A DNA stretch of 33,969 bases from Clostridia bacterium. GTDB lineage: Bacteria > Bacillota > Clostridia > Oscillospirales > Acutalibacteraceae. A model generated the notes under the pieces. It was given only the letters and a program-made list of their open reading frames with translations. It ran no database searches and had not been told where the DNA came from. The translations under genes were made by a program, and so were the position numbers. The stretch lies in NCBI GenBank assembly GCA_017410605.1, contig JAFQQN010000013.1, forward strand, positions 1 through 33,969, written 5' to 3'. This document shows, one piece after another, positions 14,025-21,184 of this stretch. Position 1 is the first letter of the stretch, and every line of letters begins with the position of its first letter.

Positions 14025-14390
14025 TTAATTTATTATTCTTCCATCGGTAGAGATGGTGACAACCCTCCACGGTATGAACTTTTCACTTTCCTGCAAAGCT
14101 TGTTTAACAGCGTATTCAATGCCACCGCAACAGGGGACTTCCATACGCACAATTGTAACACTCTTGATATTATTATTAGCAATAATCGCAGTCAGCTTTT
14201 CGGAATAATCAGCGTTATCGAGCTTTGGACAACCAATAAGTGTTATGTGATTTCGAATAAACCGGTTATGAAAATCTCTATAAGCAAATGCGCTACAATC
14301 CGCCGCAACAAGCAACTTTGCGCCGTCGAAATAAGGTGCGTTAACGGGAACAAGTTTTATCTGCACAGGCCATTGCGCAAGTTGGCTGTT
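14025..14390 (-). pseudogene. C-terminal half of a 4Fe-4S ferredoxin-like protein
   Basis: The minus-strand frame reads SQLAQWPVQIKLVPVNAPYF, then ADCSAFAYRDFHNRFIRNH, a CPKLDNADYSEKL block and EVPCCGG near the end. This is the C-terminal part of a clostridial ferredoxin-like family in which the N-terminal cysteine-rich region precedes the SQL-QWP block. About the first half, with its Fe-S cysteines, is missing. The frame stays open to about 14390 and then joins Crp/Fnr sequence running the other way. An internal ATG (14366) would give 113 residues, but the product would lack the cluster-binding part. It is probably non-functional. Confidence 0.75.
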
Positions 14391-14940
14391 AACGGGCGAA
14401 TATGTACTCCGTCAGGGTGAATATTTAAACGATATTGTTGTGTTGGTAGAGGGTGCTCTTCATATACAAAAGGACGACTATTGGGGTAACCGTAGTATTT
14501 TGGGTCAAATTGCAGTGGGGGAAATGTTTGGCGAGGCTTATGTTGCTCCTGAAAGCGGAGTTCTGCTTAATGATGTGGTTGCTATAGAGGATAGCACGGT
14601 TATGTTTTTTGATGTAAAAAGAATTATTACAACCTGTCCTACAGCCTGTCGTTTCCACTTGATGGTTGTACAAAATATGTTTTTTGCTATTTCTGAAAAA
14701 AATCGTAAGCTTGTGCAGAAATTAGGGCATATGTCAAAACGCTCTACAAGAGAAAAGCTAATTTCGTATTTGTCCGAACAAGCAAAAAAGCAAAATAGCG
14801 CAAGCTTTACAATTCCTTTTAACCGCCAACAGCTTGCCGATTTTTTGTCGGTTGACCGCAGTGCCATGTCAAACGAACTATGCAAAATGCGTGACGATGG
14901 ACTTTTGGAGTTTGATAAAAATAAATTCAAATTACTATAA
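14389..14940 (+). pseudogene. Crp/Fnr-family regulator lacking its N-terminus
   Basis: The plus-strand frame starts inside the cyclic-nucleotide-binding-like beta roll (TGEYVLRQGEYLNDIVVLVE) and continues to a complete C-terminal winged helix (FNRQQLADFLSVDRSAMSNE, then LLEFDKNKFKLL). About 45-50 N-terminal residues are missing compared with the roughly 220-residue family. A TTG at 14383 or 14440 could start translation, but there is no convincing ribosome binding site and no promoter of its own. Clostridial members of this subgroup often sit beside ferredoxin-like genes, which fits the neighbouring fragment. One deletion took both 5' ends and the shared intergenic region. Confidence 0.75.
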
Positions 14941-14953
14941 ATTGAAACAACTC

Positions 14954-14982
14954 TTGACAAGTTTACTTGGTATATGTATAAT
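14954..14982 (+). promoter_or_regulatory. Promoter of the DUF6442-XRE operon
   Basis: TTGACA (14954-14959) and TATAAT (14977-14982) are both consensus with 17 bp spacing. Confidence 0.88.
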
Positions 14983-15006
14983 ATTGTTATGCACAGAAAA
15001 CTTGTC
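14956..15006 (+). promoter_or_regulatory. Inverted repeat spanning the DUF6442-XRE promoter
   Basis: GACAAGTTT (14956-14964) and AAACTTGTC (14998-15006) are perfect 9-bp inverse copies. The left arm lies in the -35 and the right arm in the leader, just before the GGAG ribosome binding site. They could be paired operator half-sites for the XRE protein encoded by the operon (inference). Confidence 0.55.
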
Positions 15007-15020
15007 GAAGGAGTTTTTTT

Positions 15021-15341
15021 ATGAACAAAGAAGATATTTTAAAAATGAGTCGTGACGAGAATCTAAATGGTGATGAAAGAGAAGAAAAAATTAAACTACA
15101 TTCATACGCTGTCAGTGCCTCTGTCGGCGCTCTTATATGCATGGTGTTTGTTTTAATTGAAAGCTTCATGTTTGACAGAAGTACAGCTACAATATGGACA
15201 ATATATTCAGGTATGATGTTTTCAAAATCATTATTAGATGCAATAAAAATAAAAAAGAAAGCGGATATAGGTTTGTCAGTTATTTGGGGAATTTGTTGTA
15301 TATTAAATGTAATTGTTTATATATTAGATAACATTGGGTGA
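15021..15341 (+). CDS. DUF6442-type small membrane protein
   Basis: A 106-residue membrane protein. The first 28 residues are charged (MNKEDILKMSRDENLNGDER), followed by three hydrophobic segments at roughly 32-52, 57-74 and 84-102. This layout, and the immediate downstream XRE regulator, match the DUF6442 family as I know it; its function is unknown. It starts with ATG behind GAAGGAG and ends 4 bp before the regulator start. Small membrane protein plus Cro/CI-type repressor is a recurring clostridial pair thought to be self-regulated. Confidence 0.8.
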   Translation: MNKEDILKMSRDENLNGDEREEKIKLHSYAVSASVGALICMVFVLIESFMFDRSTATIWTIYSGMMFSKSLLDAIKIKKKADIGLSVIWGICCILNVIVYILDNIG

Positions 15342-15345
15342 CAAA

Positions 15346-15552
15346 ATGGAAGAATCTCTTGTTTTAAAAAACAATCTAAAAAAGGCTAGAACAGAAGTAA
15401 AATTATCTCAGCAACAGTTAGCCGAAATAGTCGGTGTATCCCGAAATACTATCAGTTCTATTGAAACAGGGCAATTCAACCCCACGGCGAAATTGGCATT
15501 AGTCCTCTGTATTGCTTTGGATAAAAATTTTGAAGATTTATTTTACTTTTAA
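15346..15552 (+). CDS. XRE/Cro-CI-family helix-turn-helix regulator
   Basis: A 68-residue DNA-binding protein made of a single HTH_3 domain. The helix-turn-helix is clear: LSQQQLAEIVGVSRNTISSI, followed by GQFNPTAKLALVLCIALD. It has no sensor domain. The ATG at 15346 is preferred over an upstream TTG, because the latter overlaps the end of the DUF6442 gene and has no ribosome binding site. It probably represses its own operon through the inverted repeat that spans the promoter; that is inference. Confidence 0.9.
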   Translation: MEESLVLKNNLKKARTEVKLSQQQLAEIVGVSRNTISSIETGQFNPTAKLALVLCIALDKNFEDLFYF

Positions 15553-15575
15553 AAATTATTATATCTACTAATAAA

Positions 15576-15608
15576 ACAACCTATGAAATCTTGTATTTCA
15601 TAGGCTGT
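15576..15608 (+). terminator. Hairpin after the XRE gene
   Basis: CCTATGAAAT (15580-15589) pairs perfectly with ATTTCATAGG (15595-15604), extended by ACA/TGT. There is no T-tract, so termination efficiency is uncertain. Nothing else is seen in 15609-15709. Confidence 0.45.
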
Positions 15609-15709
15609 TGGTACGAGTCTTCATAACCAACTTTGGACGCGAGGTGCAAAGAACATCAGTGTGAACTTCAATCTATATTGCGCGGACACCGAGCATCTTC
15701 TTTTGATTT

Positions 15710-16717
15710 TTACTGTTGATAAACTGACGTTATACCTAAATATTCTTCAAGACAAAGTCCACTATTATAAACGTCCGTTGCGACTTCAATACCAAGATAT
15801 CTTACATGCCACGGTTCGTAGATATATCCGGTTATGCTTTCCTTCCCTGCCGGGTAACGAATAATAAACCCGTATTTGTGGCAGTTTGCGGCAAGCCAAA
15901 TTGCCTCAGGAGAGCCTTCAAAGCTCGAATCTGCCTTGTTTATATCAAAAGCAAGACCGGTTTGATGCTCAGAGTGGCCTGCCCTTGCAGAGTATCGGTC
16001 GGCTTCGGCCACGCCATCTCTGCTAACATAATTGTTATAAAGCCTCTGTTGGGTTGCATAGTTCCTAAATCCCGACCTAATAAAAAGGTTAAGACCATCT
16101 GCCTTTGCGGCGTCGAACATATTTTGCAAAGCGGCTTTTGCGACAGGGTCAACACCAGGGTTATATGTACTAGGCAATGCGTATGTTTTGTTGGCGATTA
16201 AAATTCCATTAATGTATGTAACCTCGGGTTCTTTAGGAGCAACATAAGGCGTAACGGTTACCTTAACCTCAGCAAAAACATTAGGATTATCTGCAGAGCG
16301 AACGTTAACAACACAGCTGCCTACCCCCACAGCGGTTATTTTTCCAATACTATTAACTGTTGCAACGTCGGTGTTGTCGCTAGACCAAATTTCGCCCTTA
16401 TTGGTTGCAGTCGTGGGGTGCATTGTAACAATTGGCATATCGTTCGAACCTTGCAGAAGAGTGAGAGAGTATTTACTCAAGGTAATCCTTTCTACGCCAA
16501 TATGCGCAGGCTTTGGCGGTTCGGTTTCCTCGGGTTCAGATTCCTCGGGTTCAGATTCCTCGGATTCAGTCTCAGGTGTATCATCTATCGTAACATCGGC
16601 ATCTATTATGGGGGGCGATTCTGTTGGTGTTTTCTCTTTTTCGGAGCAACCACCAAAGCAAATGAAAAGCAAAAAGGTAAGGGCTATTGTTATTGCTTTT
16701 TGAAGATGGATTTTCAT
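15710..16717 (-). CDS. Lipoprotein D-Ala-D-Ala carboxypeptidase (VanY type) with a BIG2 domain
   Basis: A 335-residue cell-surface lipoprotein that should trim stem peptides of peptidoglycan. Order of parts: signal with lipobox FGGC (C24), an acidic spacer with a SEPEE repeat (51-65), a bacterial Ig-like BIG2 domain (about 74-158), and a VanY peptidase domain (about 175-315). Zinc and catalytic residues are visible: SEHQTGLAFD (H251, D258) and EPWH (H304). BIG2 probably binds the wall or other surface partners. A vanY-like activity does not by itself mean glycopeptide resistance; no vanR/S/H/A genes are nearby. It is transcribed alone. Confidence 0.93.
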   Translation of the reverse strand: MKIHLQKAITIALTFLLFICFGGCSEKEKTPTESPPIIDADVTIDDTPETESEESEPEESEPEETEPPKPAHIGVERITLSKYSLTLLQGSNDMPIVTMHPTTATNKGEIWSSDNTDVATVNSIGKITAVGVGSCVVNVRSADNPNVFAEVKVTVTPYVAPKEPEVTYINGILIANKTYALPSTYNPGVDPVAKAALQNMFDAAKADGLNLFIRSGFRNYATQQRLYNNYVSRDGVAEADRYSARAGHSEHQTGLAFDINKADSSFEGSPEAIWLAANCHKYGFIIRYPAGKESITGYIYEPWHVRYLGIEVATDVYNSGLCLEEYLGITSVYQQ

Positions 16718-16781
16718 TTTACACTTCCCGCCTTATCTTTAATTTAGGGAAGTCAAAACTGACAAGTTTCGACTAATTATT

Positions 16782-16810
16782 ATTATACATCGCCAAACAA
16801 GAAAAAACAA
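16782..16810 (-). promoter_or_regulatory. Probable promoter of the VanY gene
   Basis: On the minus strand TTGTTT (16810-16805) and TATAAT (16787-16782) are 17 bp apart, leaving a leader of about 60 bp. The -35 overlaps the rhodanese remnant on the other strand. Confidence 0.45.
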
Positions 16811-16923
16811 GAGGTAGCGGAAGACGAAGCAAAATCGCATCCGAAGAACTTGTAAACTTAGGCTATACAAACGTAAAAGAATTTGGCGGCATCATCGACT
16901 GGCCGTATGAAATTTTTAAATAA
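16810..16923 (+). pseudogene. C-terminal remnant of a rhodanese domain
   Basis: The frame reads RGSGRRSKIASEELVNLGYT and then NVKEFGGIIDWPYEIFK to a stop. This is the end of a single-domain rhodanese (sulfurtransferase). The expected active-site loop is C-R-S-G-x-R-S; here the catalytic cysteine is gone and the match begins at the loop itself. No upstream part remains. The fragment sits 14 bp before the flavin reductase start and may be what is left of an earlier first gene of that operon. Confidence 0.68.
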
Positions 16924-16937
16924 AGAGGTGCTTTTTT

Positions 16938-17495
16938 ATGCGTAAAAATTTTGGAGTTAAAACATGTGTCTATCCTATGCCCGTATTTATTGTTGCGGCT
17001 TACGACAAGGGCGGAAAGCCAAACTGTATGAATGCGGCTTGGGGTGGAGTTTACGATACAAATCAGATTATGGTTTGCCTTTCTGATGACCATAAGACAA
17101 CTAAAAACATTATCGAGAGCGGTGCTTTCACAGTAAGCATTGCCGATGCAAAGCACGTTGTAGAGGCTGATTATGTCGGTATTGTTTCGGGCAACAAGGT
17201 TCTCGATAAAATGGAAAAAGCAGGTCTTACCACCACAAAATCCGCCTTTATAAATGCGCCCATAATCAACGAATTTCCTATGACTGTTGAATGTAAACTC
17301 TTAAAATTTAATGAAGACGGTATTTGCATCGGCGAGATTGTAAATGTCAGCGCGGATGAATCGGTGCTGGGACAAGACGGACAAATCGACCCTGAAAAAT
17401 TAGAGGCTATCACATACGACTCTGTTCACCACACCTACATAAAACTTGGCGAAAAGGTAGGCAACGCCTTTTGTGACGGAAAGAAGTTGAAATAA
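16938..17495 (+). CDS. Flavin reductase-like FMN-binding protein
   Basis: A 185-residue cytosolic protein of the flavin-reductase/FMN-binding split-barrel family. The conserved N-terminal run VYPMPVFIVAAYDKGGKPNC leads into AAWGGVYDTNQIMVCL, with the HKTTKNI and AFTVSIA blocks following. Such proteins use NAD(P)H to reduce FMN or act as FMN-bound oxidoreductases; the substrate is not known here. GAGGTG precedes the ATG. The next gene, a PAS protein, starts 1 bp after its stop, so the two are translated together. Confidence 0.9.
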   Translation: MRKNFGVKTCVYPMPVFIVAAYDKGGKPNCMNAAWGGVYDTNQIMVCLSDDHKTTKNIIESGAFTVSIADAKHVVEADYVGIVSGNKVLDKMEKAGLTTTKSAFINAPIINEFPMTVECKLLKFNEDGICIGEIVNVSADESVLGQDGQIDPEKLEAITYDSVHHTYIKLGEKVGNAFCDGKKLK

Positions 17496-17496
17496 T

Positions 17497-17865
17497 ATGG
17501 AACTATCAAAATTTTTCAAAAGCGTATTAGAGCAAGACGCAGCACCGGTTGTTATTTGCGATTTAGAGCATACGGTGGTTTATATGAACCCTGCGTCTAT
17601 TTCGCGTTATCATACCAACCTTACGGGCAAAAGCATAAAGAATTGCCACAATGCTGATTCTAATGCCAAAATTGACCGCGTAGTCGCTTGGTTTGCCGAT
17701 AGTGAGGATAACAATATCGTTTATACTTATCGCAACGATAAGGAAAACAAAGACGTTTATATGGTAGCTCTGCGTGACGCGGGCGGCGCACTTATCGGCT
17801 ATTACGAAAAGCACGAATACCGTAATCAAGAAACCAAGTCACTATACGCTGAAATAGGGGGATAA
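17497..17865 (+). CDS. Single-domain PAS protein
   Basis: A 122-residue cytosolic protein that is almost entirely one PAS domain: VICDLEHTVVYMNPASISRY, then KSIKNCHN, and a C-terminal sheet (DVYMVALRDAGGALIGYYE). No output domain is attached, so it would bind a ligand or cofactor and act through a partner. Its tight coupling to the flavin reductase-like gene suggests that it senses or carries flavin or a redox ligand (inference). The next gene starts 2 bp after its stop. Confidence 0.88.
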   Translation: MELSKFFKSVLEQDAAPVVICDLEHTVVYMNPASISRYHTNLTGKSIKNCHNADSNAKIDRVVAWFADSEDNNIVYTYRNDKENKDVYMVALRDAGGALIGYYEKHEYRNQETKSLYAEIGG

Positions 17866-17867
17866 AA

Positions 17868-18194
17868 ATGAGTTCTTATATCCCAATATTTTTACTGCTT
17901 ATAATTATCTTTATAACTCAGCGAAATGAAAAAGCAGTTTTAAAAAACATAATAAATAAAAGAAAAACGGAGGACAGCGAAATGTTTGAACTAGCACAAA
18001 AATTTATAAATAAAGAATGTATTATTTACACCTTTAATTCACAAATTATAGGAACAATCAACGAAGTGAACGAAGGCGGAATTTTGATTGAAAAATCCGG
18101 CACTTTAGAAGCTGTGAACTTTGATTTCATCGTAAGAATACGTGAATATCCCAAAAACAAAAACGGAAAGAAAAAGTCGGTAATATTCGACTAA
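17868..18194 (+). CDS. DUF6897-like protein with optional N-terminal membrane segment
   Basis: A 108-residue protein. Residues 4-16 are hydrophobic (YIPIFLLLIIIFI) and could anchor it, followed by a basic stretch. From residue 39 (MFELAQKFINKECIIYTFNS) to the end (FIVRIREYPKNKNGKKKS) it matches the small DUF6897 family, an SH3/Sm-like fold of unknown role. Two starts are credible: ATG 17868 behind GGGGG, and ATG 17982 behind a stronger GGAGG, which would give the family-length soluble 70-residue form. Either both are used or the upstream part is an acquired extension. It ends the flavin reductase-PAS operon. Confidence 0.75.
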   Translation: MSSYIPIFLLLIIIFITQRNEKAVLKNIINKRKTEDSEMFELAQKFINKECIIYTFNSQIIGTINEVNEGGILIEKSGTLEAVNFDFIVRIREYPKNKNGKKKSVIFD

Positions 18195-18196
18195 AA

Positions 18197-18303
18197 TCAG
18201 CCTCCATCTGATGAGGGTGGTGGATTTTGCGAAGCAAAAGACTGAGGGCGAGAACGACTACCCCTCAGTCAACTTCGTTGACAGCTCCCCTGACAAGTGG
18301 AGC
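18197..18303. repeat. Degenerate palindromic intergenic repeat
   Basis: The segment begins CAGCCTCCATC and ends GACAAGTGGAGCC. Inside are ACTGAGGG (18241-18248) and its inverse CCCTCAGT (18262-18269), TTTTGC-GAA-GCAAAA (18226-18240), and the palindrome CAACTTCGTTG (18271-18281). It resembles MITE-like repeats common in gut Clostridia, where CCCTCAGTCAGC and GGGAGCC boxes recur. No transposase is present. Confidence 0.65.
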
Positions 18304-18326
18304 CAATATTTAATATAGGTGATTTT

Positions 18327-19382
18327 ATGAACAGACCATACATAATCTGCCATATGGTAACCTCAATTGACGGTAAGGTTACAGGCGATTTTTTGAGCAG
18401 TCCTACAAGTGCTAAAGCATGCGAAATATATTATGAAATCAACCACAAGTTAAAAACAAACGGTTTTATTTGCGGTCGTGTTACTATGGAGAGCAGTTTT
18501 ACAGGCGGATACTATCCCGATTTAGGTGCGTATGAGACAAAAGAAAAGACCGATTTTATACCCGAAAACTTGTCAGGATTTTATGCCGTTGCTTTCGATA
18601 CCAACGGTAAGCTCGGTTGGAAATCCAATCGCATTATCGACCCCGATGGCGACCCTGGTTATGACGGCGCACAGATTATTGAGGTATTATCCGAAAATGT
18701 CGACGAGCGATACCTAGGCTACCTTGAAGAAATGGAAATACCTTACATATTCTCGGGTGAAGACAAAATTGACGTTGAACTTGCGCTATTTAAACTCAAA
18801 AACATAGTAGGGATAGATACCTTGCTGTTAGAGGGCGGAAGCATTATAAACGGAGCATTTCAGCGCGCCAACGCCATTGATGAATTAAGCCTCGTTGTAA
18901 CACCCGTTGTCGCTGATAAAGACGATAAACCGCTCTTTATGGATAGCACCGTTCAAAATTTTGAACTCACCAATTCTTATTTTGAAGATGGAGTATTGGT
19001 AATGAATTATAAAAATAGTTATGATAAAGAAGTAGAACAACGCTTTGGCAACACAGGTGCCTATAAAGAACACACAGAAAAAACAGCCAATTATACTTCA
19101 GACAAATGGCAAGAGGTAAATGACGGTTTAATGTCAGTCTTTGCCAAATTTGCCGAGTGTATGCAAAACGGATGCACCGCCGACTCTGTTGAAGCACAGG
19201 CATTGGTAACCCATTTGCAAAACTATATAACCGAAAATTACTACACCTGCACAAACGAAATTTTATCGGGGCTTGGCCAAATGTACGTCGCCGATGAACG
19301 CTTTAAAAACAACATCGATAAGAGCGGTGACGGTACGGCAGAGTTTATAGGCGAAGCAATAAAAGTTTATTGCAGTAAATAA
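18327..19382 (+). CDS. RibD-C-terminal-domain reductase fused to a TipAS antibiotic-binding domain
   Basis: A 351-residue cytosolic protein with two domains. Residues 1-229 are a RibD_C/dihydrofolate-reductase-like fold (MVTSIDGKVTGDFL at 10-23, LLLEGGSIINGAF at 166-178, LSLVVTPVVAD at 187-197). Residues 232-350 match the TipAS drug-recognition domain (RFGNTGAYKEHT at 239-250, ILSGLGQMYVADERF at 312-326, NIDKSGDGTAEFI at 329-341). TipAS normally follows a MerR helix-turn-helix and binds thiopeptide-like drugs. The join is seamless. ATG 18327 is chosen for its AGGTGATTTT; an upstream GTG lies inside the repeat. It heads a same-strand group with a membrane methyltransferase and two P-loop kinases. 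Confidence 0.9.
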   Translation: MNRPYIICHMVTSIDGKVTGDFLSSPTSAKACEIYYEINHKLKTNGFICGRVTMESSFTGGYYPDLGAYETKEKTDFIPENLSGFYAVAFDTNGKLGWKSNRIIDPDGDPGYDGAQIIEVLSENVDERYLGYLEEMEIPYIFSGEDKIDVELALFKLKNIVGIDTLLLEGGSIINGAFQRANAIDELSLVVTPVVADKDDKPLFMDSTVQNFELTNSYFEDGVLVMNYKNSYDKEVEQRFGNTGAYKEHTEKTANYTSDKWQEVNDGLMSVFAKFAECMQNGCTADSVEAQALVTHLQNYITENYYTCTNEILSGLGQMYVADERFKNNIDKSGDGTAEFIGEAIKVYCSK

Positions 19383-19405
19383 AATCTATTTTAAGGAGAA
19401 TTACA

Positions 19406-20077
19406 ATGACCTTAAAACTGTTTATCTCAGCAATAATAAAATTTATATTAGGTGTAGCTTTAGTAGGCCTTCTTATATTCCTACCAGCAGGCAGTTTGTC
19501 ATTTTTTAATGGATGGCTACTTATGGGAATTTTATTTATTCCCATGTTCTTCGCGGGAATTGTAATGATGTTCAAAAACCCTGACCTATTAAAAAGCAGA
19601 CTGAACGCAAAAGAGAAAAGAGGGGAACAAAGTCTTGTTATAAACTGGAGCGGTCTTATGTTTGTGGCAGGGTTTATTGTTGCAGGTCTTAACTTTCGCT
19701 TTAACCTATATACCTTGCCCAAGGGTGTTTCTGTTGGTATGGCAGTGGTGTTTTTGGTAGCATATATTCTTTATGCCGAGGTGCTAAGAGAGAATACATA
19801 TTTAAGCCGTACTATTGAAGTACAGGAAAACCAAAAAGTAATAGATACGGGACTTTATGGAATAGTCAGACACCCAATGTACAGCGTAACCTTGCTTTTG
19901 TTTTTATCAATGCCGTTGGTACTCGGCTCGGTGTATTCGTTTTTAATTTTTCTTGCATATCCTTTTATCATAGCGAAAAGGATTAAGGACGAGGAAATTT
20001 TTCTCGAAAAAGAACTTGATGGATACGTTAAGTATAAACAAAAAGTCAAGTACCGCTTGATACCGTTTATTTGGTAA
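19406..20077 (+). CDS. Isoprenylcysteine carboxyl methyltransferase-like membrane protein (ICMT/PEMT family)
   Basis: A 223-residue integral membrane protein with five hydrophobic segments. The C-terminal signature is intact: TGLYGIVRHPMYSVTLLL, followed by the charged helix DEEIFLEKELDGYVKYKQKV. Enzymes of this fold use SAM to methylate lipids or lipid-linked carboxyl groups within the membrane; bacterial members mostly have unknown substrates. AAGGAG precedes the ATG. It lies 23 bp after the RibD_C-TipAS gene and 35 bp before a small kinase gene. Confidence 0.9.
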   Translation: MTLKLFISAIIKFILGVALVGLLIFLPAGSLSFFNGWLLMGILFIPMFFAGIVMMFKNPDLLKSRLNAKEKRGEQSLVINWSGLMFVAGFIVAGLNFRFNLYTLPKGVSVGMAVVFLVAYILYAEVLRENTYLSRTIEVQENQKVIDTGLYGIVRHPMYSVTLLLFLSMPLVLGSVYSFLIFLAYPFIIAKRIKDEEIFLEKELDGYVKYKQKVKYRLIPFIW

Positions 20078-20112
20078 CAGTAAAATAAAACCCATTTGTA
20101 AGGATGAAAGCA

Positions 20113-20625
20113 ATGATTATTTTAATTACAGGTGCTTCGCACACTGGCAAGACCGCTCTTGCTCAAAACTTACTTGAAGAATATAAATACCCATATCTAT
20201 CAATTGACCATATTAAAATGGGTTTAATTCGTAGCGGTAACACCAAGCTTACACCTTTGAGTGATGACAGTGCCTTGACCGAATATCTATGGCCTATAGT
20301 TCGAGAAATGATTAAAACTGCCATAGAAAACAAGCAAAATCTTATTGTCGAGGGTTGCTATATTCCGTTCACTTGGCAAGATGATTTCGATAAGGAATAT
20401 CTCGACCATATAAAATATTATTGCCTTGTGATGAGCGAGAATTATATAAGAAATCATTTTGATGATATTAAGAAATTCGCCTCAGTTATTGAAAAACGCC
20501 TTAACGATGACTGCTCGATTGATGGCTTATTGCAAGATAACTCACAGGTTTTAAACTTATGTAAAAAGCATAATGTAAACTATGTGCTTATTGATGATGA
20601 ATATAAAATAGATATAGATTTTTGA
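20113..20625 (+). CDS. P-loop kinase-like protein
   Basis: A 170-residue cytosolic protein with the Walker A motif GASHTGKT (residues 7-14) directly at the N-terminus and a hydrophobic-acidic strand NLIVEGCYIPF (about 76-86) in the Walker B position. Size and layout fit small nucleoside- or metabolite-kinases of the AAA_33/zeta-toxin type; the substrate is not recognisable. ATG 20113 is chosen for AAGGATGAAAGCA spacing; ATG 20104 is 9 bp upstream but sits on the ribosome binding site. The next kinase begins 9 bp after its stop. Confidence 0.8.
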   Translation: MIILITGASHTGKTALAQNLLEEYKYPYLSIDHIKMGLIRSGNTKLTPLSDDSALTEYLWPIVREMIKTAIENKQNLIVEGCYIPFTWQDDFDKEYLDHIKYYCLVMSENYIRNHFDDIKKFASVIEKRLNDDCSIDGLLQDNSQVLNLCKKHNVNYVLIDDEYKIDIDF

Positions 20626-20634
20626 GGTTCTAAG

Positions 20635-21120
20635 ATGAAAAAAATTATGGTCATAGGTTGCCCAGGTGCTGGTAAAAGCACTTTTTCAAGAGCACTGCAG
20701 GGCAAGATGGGTTTGCCTCTTTTCCATTTGGATATGTTGTTTTGGAACTCTGATAAAACCAACGTTTCACGCGAGAAATTTGATCAAAAGCTCTCACATA
20801 TTTTAAAACAAGACAAATGGATAATCGATGGCAACTACGGCAGAACTCTTAAAATGCGCCTAAAGGAATGTGATACGGTTTTCTTGCTTGATTTTCCGGT
20901 TTCGGTGTGCCTTTCAGGTGTAGAGTCGCGTATCGGGAAACCGAGAGAGGATATGCCTTGGATAGAACAAGAATTTGATGCAGAATTTAAAGAGTGGATA
21001 ATAAATTTTCCTAAAAAAGAGTTGCCGCAGGTATATTTGTTACTTGAAAAATATAAAGATAAAAATGTTATTATTTTCAAATCTCATAATGAAATAGATG
21101 AGTTTTTGGAAAAATTATGA
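20635..21120 (+). CDS. FlaR/adenylate-kinase-like P-loop protein
   Basis: A 161-residue cytosolic P-loop protein. Walker A is GCPGAGKST (8-16), followed by LFHLDMLFWNSDKTNVSREK and WIIDGNYGRTLKMRL, the pattern of the family annotated as 'DNA topology modulation protein FlaR', which is structurally adenylate-kinase-like. The true substrate of this family is unclear. TTGAGG lies upstream of its ATG. It is the last gene of the group that starts with RibD_C-TipAS and is followed by a terminator. Confidence 0.87.
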   Translation: MKKIMVIGCPGAGKSTFSRALQGKMGLPLFHLDMLFWNSDKTNVSREKFDQKLSHILKQDKWIIDGNYGRTLKMRLKECDTVFLLDFPVSVCLSGVESRIGKPREDMPWIEQEFDAEFKEWIINFPKKELPQVYLLLEKYKDKNVIIFKSHNEIDEFLEKL

Positions 21121-21148
21121 AACCATATTGTTTTAAGTTATAATAAAC

Positions 21149-21182
21149 AACCGCTGAAGAGTAAAAACTTCAGCGGTTTTAA
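21149..21182. terminator. Bidirectional terminator between the kinase gene and the catalase gene
   Basis: AACCGCTGAAG (21149-21159) pairs with CTTCAGCGGTT (21168-21178), followed by TTAA. It serves two converging genes. Confidence 0.82.
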
Positions 21183-21184
21183 TA

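Noticed and set aside
16550..16580. Phase-variable SEPEE repeat in the VanY lipoprotein
   Set aside because: The 15-bp unit is in multiples of three and occurs only about two times, so slippage would not shift the frame.
15710..16717. Glycopeptide-resistance locus
   Set aside because: VanY alone is common as a housekeeping carboxypeptidase; no vanR, vanS, vanH, vanA/B or vanX is nearby.
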